Shown: in pieces, positions 55,542 through 64,000 of the stretch
How positions within the stretch are numbered: position 1 is the first letter of the stretch
Layout: every line of letters starts with the position of its first letter
NCBI GenBank assembly: GCA_031216915.1
Contig: CM062294.1
Location: 28,148,985-28,212,984, forward strand
Reading direction: 5' to 3'
Source of the DNA: Pictodentalium vernedei
Taxonomy: Eukaryota > Mollusca > Scaphopoda > Dentaliida > Dentaliidae
Length of the DNA: 64,000 nt
Position numbers and translations under genes: made by a program
The notes under the pieces: generated by a model
Databases searched by the model: none
Told to the model about the DNA's origin: nothing
The model's input: only the letters and a program-made list of their open reading frames with translations

Positions 55542-56185
55542 TGCGTACACTACGTGGAGAGTGTATTATCACTGGGAGCGCAGTGGCTCAGTAGGTAGAG
55601 GTGCAGGCTGCAAGCCGAGAGGTCCTCGGTTCGAATCCCACCTGCGGCAACCGCGTTGTGTCCTTGGGCAAGACACTTCATCTCCATTGCCCGCGTGGGG
55701 GCACGATGACGCCGTGTACTAAGGCACTAAGGCGTACTTCACGTCGATGGTACGCATGTCTTCAACCAATCTAACCCTGCCTGTGCTGCAGTGTGAAGTT
55801 ACGATGATGGGGAGCTGGCAGCTGCTCGTCGTTGCTCGGTGGTTCTCTCCGGGTACTCCGGCTTCCTCCACCCGTAAAACTGTCACGGTCATGATTAGCT
55901 GCATAAATATGTGACCTTAAACATCAATAAAATAAATCAATAAAATAGTGTATTATCACTAAATCACCCGCAGAGTGGAGATTCCACCGGAGCAATAATT
56001 GCAAAATTGCTGCAAAGCACAACCAGCACCAGCAAAGTTTCAGCCAATTGACCTCCGGGTTAAAAAAAAATTGCTTGTGGTTTTTGTCGATATGTAGAAA
56101 ATTTGAAAGTTATAGCTTGGGTGATATCTCCACTCCGCGGGTGATTTAGTTACAATCCACTCTCCTCGTACTGTATGTGTGTACG
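55542..56185. mobile_element. Foldback element split by a SINE
   Basis: Arms GCGTACACTACGTGGAGAGT and ATCACTAAATCACCCGC on the left; GCGGGTGATTTAGTTACAAT and ..GTACTGTATGTGTGTACGCG on the right. The left arm is interrupted by the SINE at 55574-55946. Confidence 0.78.
55574..55946 (+). mobile_element. tRNA-headed SINE, copy 2 (14-bp duplication)
   Basis: Flanked by exact AGTGTATTATCACT at 55560-55573 and 55947-55960. Head with A box (GTGGCTCAGTAGGTAGAGG) and B box (GGTCCTCGGTTCGAATCCC), the shared body (CGCGTTGTGTCCTTGGGC, GGGGGCACGATGACGCCGTG), and an AATAAAATAAATC tail. The best-preserved SINE in the window. Confidence 0.93.
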
Positions 56186-56199
56186 CGAGTGTAAATAAA

Positions 56200-56960
56200 A
56201 CCACTTCCAACACATTAGTTGCAAGATGGATATACTTATCAGGGGTGGGCCCACCTTGCTTCGTATCCCACTTCTTTATTCTAAATGTATGCCCCTCTTG
56301 CCAACTTTCGAGCCAAGAGGGGCTGGCTCTTGAGACGTTTTTTTTTTTTATCTATTCTTGTTCCAGTTTACACCATGTACTCCAACAGTGCGTTTGTCAT
56401 GCATAAACATTGATGAATCCAGTGCAGGCTCAAGTATTATTAACTTATTATTTTTCTACAGAACATTGCGATCAATCCATCGATGACAAGCAGGTAGGAC
56501 ACCCTTGATTCCTTCTTGCAATTATTTGTCAGAGGGCACAAATATGTGCGTAAAGTGTAAGGCGTGTATAATAAACTGATCGGCCCAGAGTGTTTCCTGC
56601 TTTTCTTCCATCAGTTGCAAGACAGAATGGATACTCAGGGGTGAGCCCACCTTGCTTTGTACCTTTGTACCTCAGTGGCGAACAGATTATAGCATATGCT
56701 TTTCACTCTTGTCAATTTTTGTTATTTTCGCGACAAGAGGTTTTTTTTTCGTCACAATAGGTATATGTCATTGATGAATCGTTCTTTGGGCCTAGTTTAA
56801 CCTTGCCCTTTCACTGTCCGAGTGCTATGGTTTTCTATTACTTATAGAAGAAATAGGACACCATGACACTCGGGCGAAGCATTATTGTTGGCATGTGTGT
56901 GCCCACACTAAATCAGAAACTCGTTTTATTTCCTCCTGAAATGTATAATATGTGAGTTGT
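56200..56960. repeat. Diverged direct duplication and hairpin
   Basis: GGGGTGGGCCCACCTTGCTT (56240) and GGGGTGAGCCCACCTTGCTT (56638) head two diverged units. A weak hairpin (CCGAGTGCTATGG / CCATGACACTCGG) spans 56817-56874. No gene recognised. Confidence 0.5.
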
Positions 56961-56964
56961 GGCT

Positions 56965-57056
56965 TGGACGTCCATCCGAGGACTAACCGGGCTCGACGTT
57001 GCTTAACTTCGGTGATCTGGCGAGAACCGGTTACCGCAACGCCACCGTGCCCCCTG
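56965..57056 (-). mobile_element. 5S rRNA-derived SINE head
   Basis: Minus strand: GGGGGCACGGTGGCG, then CAGATCACCGAAGTTAAGCA, ACGTCGAGCCCGGTTAGT and TCGGATGGACG, matching the promoter half of 5S rRNA. The first half of 5S rRNA is replaced and no SINE body follows. A 5S pseudogene is the alternative. Confidence 0.7.
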
Positions 57057-58572
57057 CTTCTGCTTGAAACGTGATAGAAACGCCTCAGTCTACCAGTATA
57101 TAAGGTTTATAAATGAATAAGGTCTATAGATATATGTAACAAACTAGCTATACGCAGTGCGTGGTGAGTGGGGTGTGGCTTGGTCGCCCTTCGGGTGGGG
57201 TTATCACTCAAAGTATCACTTTCAATTTCTATACATATGGTCAAAAAAACACAAGCAATGTTTCAGCTAGTGGATCTCCGAGTTTACACCCGGAGGTTTA
57301 TTGGCTGGATGTTTGTTTGAGTTTGTTAGTGCTTTGCAACAAATTTGCAATTATTGCTCGGGTGGGATGTCCAGCATGCGGGGATTGATTTTGTGATGGT
57401 AAGCTCTCCATGTAGTATATAATATATATATTATTTTGTACATATAATTTGATGCTCAAGTATACATTTCTTCTCCCATCTCCTGCTTGGAATGTGAAAA
57501 GAAACGTCTCAGTCTACCATTATAGAAAGTTTATAAATATATAAAGTTTAGAAATGTCTGCAACACAGCAGCCATATGCGGGGTGTGGAGTGTGGGTTGG
57601 GTCGTCCGTGGAATGAGGTCATCACCCAAAGGATCACTTTCATATTCTGTACATATGTTTAAAGACACAAACAGTGTTTCAATCAATGTTCCTCCAAGTT
57701 TAACCCGAGGTCAGTTGGCTGGAACTTTGATTGCGATTGTTATGCAATGCTTTGGAATAAATGTGCAATTATTGCTTGGGTGGAATCCTCATTCTATGGG
57801 GGACTTTGTTATGGTACACTCTCCATGTATATATCATGGATCTTGTTGGGTTGTCCGTGGAATGAGGTCATCACCCAAAGGATCACTTTCATATTCTGTA
57901 CATATGTTTAAAGACACAAGCAGTGTTTCAATCAATGTACCTCCAAGTTTAACCCGAGGTCCGTTGGCTGGAACTTTGATTGCGATTGTTATGAAATGCT
58001 TTGGAATAAATGTGCAATTATTGCTAGGGCGGAATCCTCATTCTATGGGGGACTTTGTTATGGTACACTCTCCATGTATATATCATGGATCTTGTTGGGT
58101 TGTCCGTGGAATGAGGTCATCACCCAAAGGATCACTTTCATATTCTGTACATATGTTTAAAGACACAAGCAGTGTTTCAATCAATGTACCTCCAAGTTTA
58201 ACCCGAGATCCGTTGGCTGGAACTTTGCTTGCGATTGTTATGAAATGCTTTGGAATAAATGTGCAATTATTGCTTGGGTGGAATCCTCATTCTATGGGGA
58301 CTTTGTTATGGTACACTCTCCATGTACCAGATATATATATCATGGATCTTGTTGGGTCGTCCGTGGAATGAGGTCATCACCCAAAGGATCACTTTCAAAC
58401 TCTGTACATATGTTTAAAGACACAAGCAGCATTCCAGCCAATGTGCCTCCAAGTTGAACCCAGTGGCGGCGCCAGAATTTTTTTTTGTGGGGGGGGGGGG
58501 GGCAACTAGGGGGGCAGACTCCCATGAAGGGGGGCAAATACGTAAAGGATCATATCATTACTTTGTTATGAG

Positions 58573-58684
58573 GTAGTCCAATCTTGGATCCAAAGTCCGT
58601 AATATACTTTTTTGGTTTGGTACGTCCTGTGGACGTACCAAACCAAAAAATTATATTACGGACTTTGGGTCCAAGTTTCGACTA
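58573..58684. mobile_element. Hairpin MITE nested in the hAT element
   Basis: AAAGTCCGTAATATACTTTT.. and GGTTTGGTACGTCC arms with complements, ends TAGTCCAATC / TTTCGACTA. Same family as 33081-33195. No clear target duplication in this copy. Confidence 0.75.
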
Positions 58685-58749
58685 AATGTAATGGTAATTA
58701 GCGGTCCTCCTTTCAAAAAATCCTGGATCCGCGTCTGGTGGGTCTGTGC

Positions 58750-58751
<2 letters not shown>

Positions 58752-58825
<74 letters not shown>
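58752..58825. repeat. (GA)n microsatellite
   Basis: About 37 uninterrupted GA units inside the hAT element. Confidence 0.95.
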
Positions 58826-58827
<2 letters not shown>

Positions 58828-59460
58828 CATAATGCCCGTCTGTCATAATGCGAAATCCATGAATTTTTTTAGACAAGGGATATGGATAGACATGCCTTTG
58901 TTGGCTCATAACTTAATTATAACTTATAAGTATCTGCATCCGAGTCTTTAAATCTCTACTGCCTGGATGTGTTCATCATCTAGCCTGAGGCTTTGGGCTA
59001 AGTGTGTATGGGAAATTATTGGGAATAAAAAAAGAGAGGGGTGTGTGTGTGTGTGAGAGAGAGTGACTGAATGTGTTTGTGTGTGAGGGTGGATGGATGG
59101 AAATGCATGCGAGATGGTTGGGGGGGGGGGGGCAACTGGGGGGGGCAAAGCCTTCGTGGGGGGGGGTGCAAATGCCCCCCATGCCCTCCGTAGCGCCGCC
59201 ACTGGTTGAACCCGAGGTCCGTTGGCTGGAACTTTGCTTCTGATTGTTATGCAATGCCTTGGAATAAATTTGCAATTATTGCTTGGGTGGAATCCTCGTT
59301 CTGTGGTTGACTTTGTAATGGTACGCTCTCCATGTACTATATATATATCATGGATCTTGTTGGGTTCCAACAACCTTCATATTGTGTACATACAATTGGT
59401 GCTCCAGTATATAATTTTTCTCCTATCTCCTGGTTGAATTGTTTACTCCTGTCTCCAGCA

Positions 59461-60066
59461 TATGAAGTATTCAACCTGTGACGGCATAACTTTTAAGCCT
59501 TATCTACCTCTTTTCAATTTAACCTTGTCATAATATTACTTGATGTTGTCACGCTTCTACGAGAACTAGTTAGTTCCATGCTCTAATACGGATTATCCAC
59601 TTCCACAAATTGATAATTTATTACTTCTATTAAGCAGAATATATCTATTTCCATATAGATGCTACATAGTTACCTTGTACATACTACTTTCCTTCACCTT
59701 TTCCTACTATTTTATGTTTCCTTCATCTTCATAACTAATTATTCTACATTAACTATCTCCCACTACAACATTCTCTTCCAAGCCAGCTTGAATCCAATTT
59801 GCTTTCCAGACAATATCATTCTGTTATCTGCAATCATGACTAGTACTTACATCCGTGCACCACGTTTACGCTATCGTCGATATTTTGTAAAACATATTAC
59901 ATAATGTGTCATATTGAATTATACCATGCTCGGACAGGTACTTTCAATACTACACTTTATGCTCGCATCCTGGAGCAGAAATTGTTGAAACATCAATCAG
60001 TTTGCGTCTTAATTTACCAACTCCTGCGCCTTGGTGGGGGTTGAACTCCAAAGAAGCTTCACTGTC
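59461..60066. other. Unassigned pyrimidine-rich DNA upstream of LINE-Z
   Basis: Possibly the 5' UTR of LINE-Z, but no border or promoter motif is visible. Confidence 0.35.
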
Positions 60067-61409
60067 ATGGCTGCTCTTTTACACAAAAACGTCATTGAAT
60101 CAGCTCCCTCGTGTGTGAGCGAGTCTACTGAAGCAACCTCGCATCTTCACAAGCGAGTGCCCGTCTCAAAACTTTTGTCCATCTTGAAATTACTAACCTC
60201 CATTTTCCTCGCCATGTCGATTTTTCTTTACACAATTTCACTGTTGTTGTCGGGTGACATCGAACCCAATCCCGGACCGACCTCTATCAACTCAAACCCT
60301 AACCAGAATACTTTGAAGATTTTGCATCTTAATATCCAAAGCTTAAAACCCAAATTAGATACACTTCAATGTGAATCCTCATTACATGATGTTTTGGCTC
60401 TAACCAAGACATGGCTGTACAACAACGATCTAACATCTGATGTCTTACTTCATGTGTTTCACGAACCATTGCGCTGCGACAGGCCGACAAGGGGAGGTGG
60501 GGTTGCCATCTACATTAAAAAAATATCTCTTTTCGACATCGACCGGACCTTGAGGTGCTGAACACGGAGTGCGCATGGGCTGAAGTATTTACGAAACACA
60601 GTAAGTCCCTATTGCTAGGAGCTTTTTACCGTCCACCTAACAGATTCCAGGATATATGGGATTCCATATCGATATCCATTGAAAAAGCCAGAGACACGTC
60701 ACTTGTCGATTTAATTGTTACGGGTGATTTTAATGACAACCAGCTGGTTCCCTCGAGGGTCGGTATTACTGCAATATGCAATCTTTTTAATCTGAGGCAG
60801 CTTGTGGGTGAACTAACTTGTATTACTGAGTCGTCAGCCACTCTACTAGATCCTTTTGCTGTGAGTGACACGGTTAACGTGAATGCCTGCGAGGTCCTAG
60901 AACCGATTACCCAGGACATGACTCGCTATCACTGTCCTGTTTCAATTGATGTCGAGTTTTCAAAACCATCTCCTCTCTCCTTTAAGAGAAGGATATGGCT
61001 CTATTCACTGGGTAATTATGGAACACTTAATGAGGCCCTCTCTAACACTGACTAGAATTCTCTTTTTGATAACCTATGTCTTGGTATTATTGTCTCCAAT
61101 TTCACTGTCAAATTACTCGATACACCATCCAAATATATTCCGAACAAAATTATTACTTTGTGATCGGGCCAACCGAAATGGATGTACAATGAAATTAGAC
61201 TGCTAATGAGACAGAGGAAGCGTCTGTTTCGCATAGCCAAACGCGCCGGTCTTCTGGACGCTTGGGCAAAATATAAACGTAAACGGAACGAAGTTAGGGT
61301 GGTCTTCTGTGATGTCAGTAAGGCTTTCGACAAGGTATGGCATGTTAGTCTTATCCATAAGCTGATGAAAATCGGTGTAATCATCAAAATGCAAGTGTCA
61401 TGTACATAA
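60067..61409 (+). pseudogene. LINE-Z: 2A-like peptide, endonuclease, internally deleted RT
   Basis: APE-type non-LTR retrotransposon remnant. First ATG at 60067. Residues 31-62 are hydrophobic, then GDIEPNPGP (63-71), a 2A-like ribosome-skipping motif. The endonuclease starts at ILHLNIQSL; its ALTKTWL has Lys114 where the family has catalytic Glu. After a frameshift near 60545: GAFYRPPN, VTGDFND, and TRYHCPV where SDHCPV is usual. Stop codons at 61053 (TAG where Trp is expected) and 61164 (TGA for Arg). The frame goes from the linker (RLFRIAKRAG..WAKYKRKRNEVR) straight into reverse transcriptase motif A (FCDVSKAFDKVWH), so motifs before A are deleted; sequence after A is lost too. CR1-like by motif style. 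Confidence 0.87.
60253..60279 (+). other. 2A-like translational recoding motif
   Basis: Encodes GDIEPNPGP; in working 2A sequences (consensus D-[VI]-E-x-N-P-G-P) the ribosome releases the chain after Gly (60274-60276) and resumes at Pro (60277-60279). It is preceded by a hydrophobic helix. Such motifs are known in non-LTR elements of sea urchins, molluscs and amphioxus. Confidence 0.85.
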
Positions 61410-62649
61410 CACAAATATGTTTCAACAACCTAAAGCTAGTCGTACCATAAGTCTGAATACATATTATATGATTTTATTTGAAAATACAAGAGATAAAGGA
61501 GAAATTAAAACTTTAGCAAATCAAGTTCATTTAAGCCTAAAAAAATAAAAAAACCTCTTTCTCAGGCCCTCTCGCATGGTCTTTTTGGCTGACTCATTCT
61601 CTCTTTTTATAACCAATGTAAACTTAAGAAAAATAAAAATTAAATGGTTTATGTCTGATATTTTGCACAAGTAAAAATAATTGATAAATTTGTCCTTTGA
61701 TTGCAAGAAGGCTTTGCAATGCTTTAGCATTGCAAAGCCTTCTTGATCTCAATGGACGAAGTACACAACCACCCATGCTATTCCGTAGATTATGAGGCCT
61801 AAAATATAAACCAAGAACATGAACTTTTGATGGCAAGGAAATAATTACAGAAATAAAATAAAAACCCGCTCGTCCACATGACATTTTACAAATAATGAGA
61901 AACAGAAGATCTACTTTGTTATATAAAGATCGTCAGCAGGTATACATCATCATGGTATTTTTCATTCATTCTTTGAAAAAAACTTAGTCACTAGACAAAT
62001 CCATTTAGAAGAGAAAAATTACTTAACAAAGCTTCCGAGAAAATTAGTACATTACATTAGCAAATAGAAACAAACAAACAAAAAAACCTTGAAACTAGGT
62101 GGTGGTGAGTTTTTTTTGGTGGTGTCATTATTCGTAATTTAATTCATTTTAATTCGTTTGGATGGTCATAAAAACAACTAGAACATTTCAGTCAGCACCG
62201 AAAAAACAAGCCGACATAAGAAAAGAAAATCACATGAAAAAGATTCAAAATCTCATTTAGTTACACAGCGGTAAAAAACAACGTATTTTGAGGCCTAAAT
62301 GCATTTACATAAATTTTGAAATCGCACCTGATAAACCCCCAGCTCAAAAGCGGCCGAAAACAAAAACACTTTAAGTAAGAAACCTTCAGAAACAAAAAGT
62401 ATCTCGACTTTAGTTGACCGGTAGAGTTTTAAATTAATTTTAATCATCAAACTGTGAAGAAATGTCATTGCCTTGTTTTAATTTTAACTTGGCAAATCCC
62501 ACACAGACTAAATAATTTCACTTTAATGATAATATGAAGCAAATCCACAGAATATGAAGCCTTTTAGTTGTAATACCTACACTTCAGATTAAAGACCAAA
62601 TATGGGCTTTCAGCACTCAAGCAATTGAAGCGTACATCAAGGGGATCAT
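61410..62649. other. AT-rich DNA with a hairpin and a shared repeat
   Basis: Perfect 20-bp-arm hairpin at 61704-61745 (CAAGAAGGCTTTGCAATGCT). 61915-62045 matches 55275-55405. The remainder is A-rich with no feature recognised. Confidence 0.5.
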
Positions 62650-62745
62650 TGCTTCTCGGCCTCGCGCTTTTCGGCCCCGCGCTTTTCGGCCTGACACTTT
62701 TCAGCCGAACGCTTTTCGGCCTCGAGCCTTGACGCCTTTCAGCCT
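62650..62745. repeat. 15-bp minisatellite
   Basis: About six units of CGCGCTTTTCGGCCT with drift. On the minus strand this reads as five-residue RPKSA-type repeats, but the frame around it is short. Confidence 0.8.
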
Positions 62746-62934
62746 TGAGGATTTCGGTTATTTTTTCAGGTTCTTTAATGGACATTTTCGAGTCTCAACA
62801 TCCATTGAATTTCAAACAAGCAGGTGGAAAACAATTAATCTAATAGACTATTCAGAAAAGAATTTCTTGCAGTCTGGTAGACGAATTCTAAACTGATAAC
62901 ACCGATGAACCTTATGATCTCATCATTATTTACT

Positions 62935-63415
62935 AGAAAGCAATTACTACATATTCATTAGAACTACGACCGGATCACTTGAAACTATAAAATTATTTTG
63001 TAGTTATTTACTGAAAAACACCAACTGATGGTTTACAGTAAATAATTGCAAAATAATTATGCTGAGGATGCGTGACTTTAAGTTGTAAATTATCTTAGAG
63101 GTATTTACTTAAAAGCACTTACTAAATACTTTAGCACTTCGACCGGATCACTCGAAACTCTAAAATTATTTTGCAGCTATTTACTGGAAAACACCAATTG
63201 GTGCTTTACAGTAAATAATTGCAAAATAATTATGTTGGGGAGGCGTGATTTTAAGATGTAAATTATTTTAGAGGTATTTACTGGAAAACACTTACAACAT
63301 ATACATTAGCACTACGATCGGATCACTTGAAACTATAAAATTATTTTGCAGTTATTTACTGAAAAACACCAATTGGTGTTTTACAGTAAATAATTGCAAA
63401 ATAATTCTAAATTCT
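62935..63415. repeat. ~175-bp tandem repeat, each unit with a hairpin
   Basis: CGACCGGATCACT at about 62968, 63141 and 63317 marks about 2.7 units. Each carries a near-perfect palindrome, ATTATTTTGCAGTTATTTAC.. around CACCAATTGGTG, and its complement. Confidence 0.88.
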
Positions 63416-63424
63416 AAAGCACTA

Positions 63425-63731
63425 CAGTTAAAATTAAACGTCCTGTCATGAAATGCGCACAAATCGATCTGTGCGTTAATCTACGCGTTCTGACCAAAGT
63501 AAGGCTACCAACGTCTGTATATGTGACCTGAACACAGGCAATGTTTCAGCCAATGGACCTCCGGGTAACCCGGAGGTCCATTGGCAGAAACTTTACCTGA
63601 GTTTACTATGATTAACCAGGTGAATCTGCCGTGCTTTGGATGCCATTCGATATGGCAATTGCGCGCAATTCCTACGCACAATTAAGCCTAGATAAGCGCA
63701 CAGTTCGTGACAATAATTCCAGTTTTAACTG
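63425..63731 (+). mobile_element. MITE G, copy 2
   Basis: CAGTTAAAATT / TTTTAACTG with TA on both sides (63423-63424, 63732-63733). Centre GACCTCCGGGTAACCCGGAG is a perfect palindrome flanked by GCCAATG / CATTGGC. Matches 17867-18153. Confidence 0.82.
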
Positions 63732-64000
63732 TACTTTATGACAAACCGATAGAACTATAAATACTGGCAACTTTACGCAAGAACTACGTTGTTGTCAGAC
63801 CATTGTCCATATAACTAGCCCAAGATGCATCAAGGCGTTCCTGAATTTTGAACAGAATAATTAACAGAGAAAGAATGAAAGGAAGGAATGAAAACTTCAT
63901 TCATCATTGAATCAACTGGTCGCACTTTTCAAAGTGAGTACCAAACTCATGATGATCTTTTGGTTTTTAAATTCATTATACTTTTATTAAAACAGTTTAA

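Larger units (their letters stand above)
58461..59204. mobile_element. hAT-type element with GTTGAACC duplication
   Basis: Ends CAGTGGCGGCGCCAGAA / GTAGCGCCGCCACTG. Exact 8-bp GTTGAACC at 58453-58460 and 59205-59212. The interior is all low-value sequence: G runs, a hairpin (58573-58684), a GA tract (58752-58825) and a GT/GA stretch near 59040. No transposase. Confidence 0.93.
57057..59460 (+). repeat. 249-bp tandem repeat, about five units
   Basis: A diverged first unit (57057-57478), then units at 57601, 57850, 58099 and 58356. The unit has CCGTGGAATGAGGTCATCAC, TTAAAGACACAA and GGTCCGTTGGCTGGAACTTT. At 83 codons per unit the frame 57583-58371 stays open for 262 codons, but starts and functional motifs are missing. 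The last unit is split by the hAT element at 58461-59204 and resumes at 59213. Confidence 0.9.

Noticed and set aside
55574-55650. Functional tRNA gene
   Set aside because: The A and B boxes are followed by the SINE body and a target duplication, so it is a SINE head.
56965-57056. Functional 5S rRNA gene
   Set aside because: Only the promoter half resembles 5S; the 5' part is replaced and no terminator T run follows.
57583-58371. 262-codon open frame as a gene
   Set aside because: It is three copies of the 249-bp tandem repeat, whose length is a multiple of three; no start context or functional motif.
60253-60279. Viral insertion, because of the 2A motif
   Set aside because: The flanking endonuclease and reverse transcriptase motif A are those of a non-LTR retrotransposon, a group known to carry 2A-like motifs.

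Overview
The window looks like intergenic or intronic DNA from an invertebrate animal genome. It is AT-rich with no prokaryotic gene layout, and it is packed with eukaryotic mobile elements: Tc1-type transposons, hAT-, piggyBac- and mariner-type miniature elements (MITEs), tRNA- and 5S-derived SINEs, fragments of three non-LTR retrotransposon families, a Helitron-like end, several satellite arrays and GT/GA microsatellites. There is one 100-N assembly gap at 33546-33645. The combination (SINEs sharing one body under different heads, a retrotransposon with a 2A-like peptide, very many foldback elements) fits a marine invertebrate such as a mollusc or other lophotrochozoan, or an invertebrate deuterostome. 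The sequence alone does not settle which. I found no host gene I can name; four open stretches (31549, 50318, 51919, 53496) are listed as weak candidates.

Layout. 0-7.5 kb: foldback elements, a hAT-type MITE with 8-bp target duplication, a piggyBac-type MITE with TTAA duplication, and an 84-bp tandem array. 7.66-9.48 kb: a 44-bp satellite with a 6-mer higher-order repeat. 9.5-12.4 kb: a promoter-like repeat fragment (family D), a 5S-headed SINE, and family E carrying a second hAT MITE. 12.8-14.4 kb: a nearly intact Tc1 element whose transposase has one stop codon and a 67-bp palindrome inserted in it. 14.9-22.4 kb: a LINE-X 3' end, MITEs and a hAT-like element. 22.5-24.5 kb: family D with tandem monomers and a CpG/NRF1/YY1/CRE-like block. 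24.8-28.2 kb: a 153-bp satellite of about 23 units.

28.4-33.5 kb: a tRNA-headed SINE, hairpins and a 9-bp-TSD hairpin MITE. 33.6-36.3 kb: Helitron-like repeats, then four 190-bp units separated by GT tracts. 37-41.4 kb: a CTACAAAAGTGG cluster, a second LINE-X fragment and a hAT MITE with a nested palindrome. 43.6-44.4 kb: a tRNA-Lys-type SINE and a hAT element. 44.8-50.3 kb: family D copy 2, LINE-Y 3' half, LINE-X 3' half, and a second Tc1 element inserted in the LINE-X tail. 51-53 kb: family E copy 2 with a large insertion that begins with a 62-bp-arm perfect palindrome. 55.5-59.5 kb: a foldback element split by a SINE, and a 249-bp tandem repeat split by a hAT element. 60-61.4 kb: LINE-Z with an N-terminal 2A-like motif, decayed. 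62.6-63.7 kb: minisatellites and a MITE.

The elements do not form a pathway. They form a nested insertion record. In several places one copy of a repeat is filled and another is empty, so exact element ends and target-site duplications can be read within the window.
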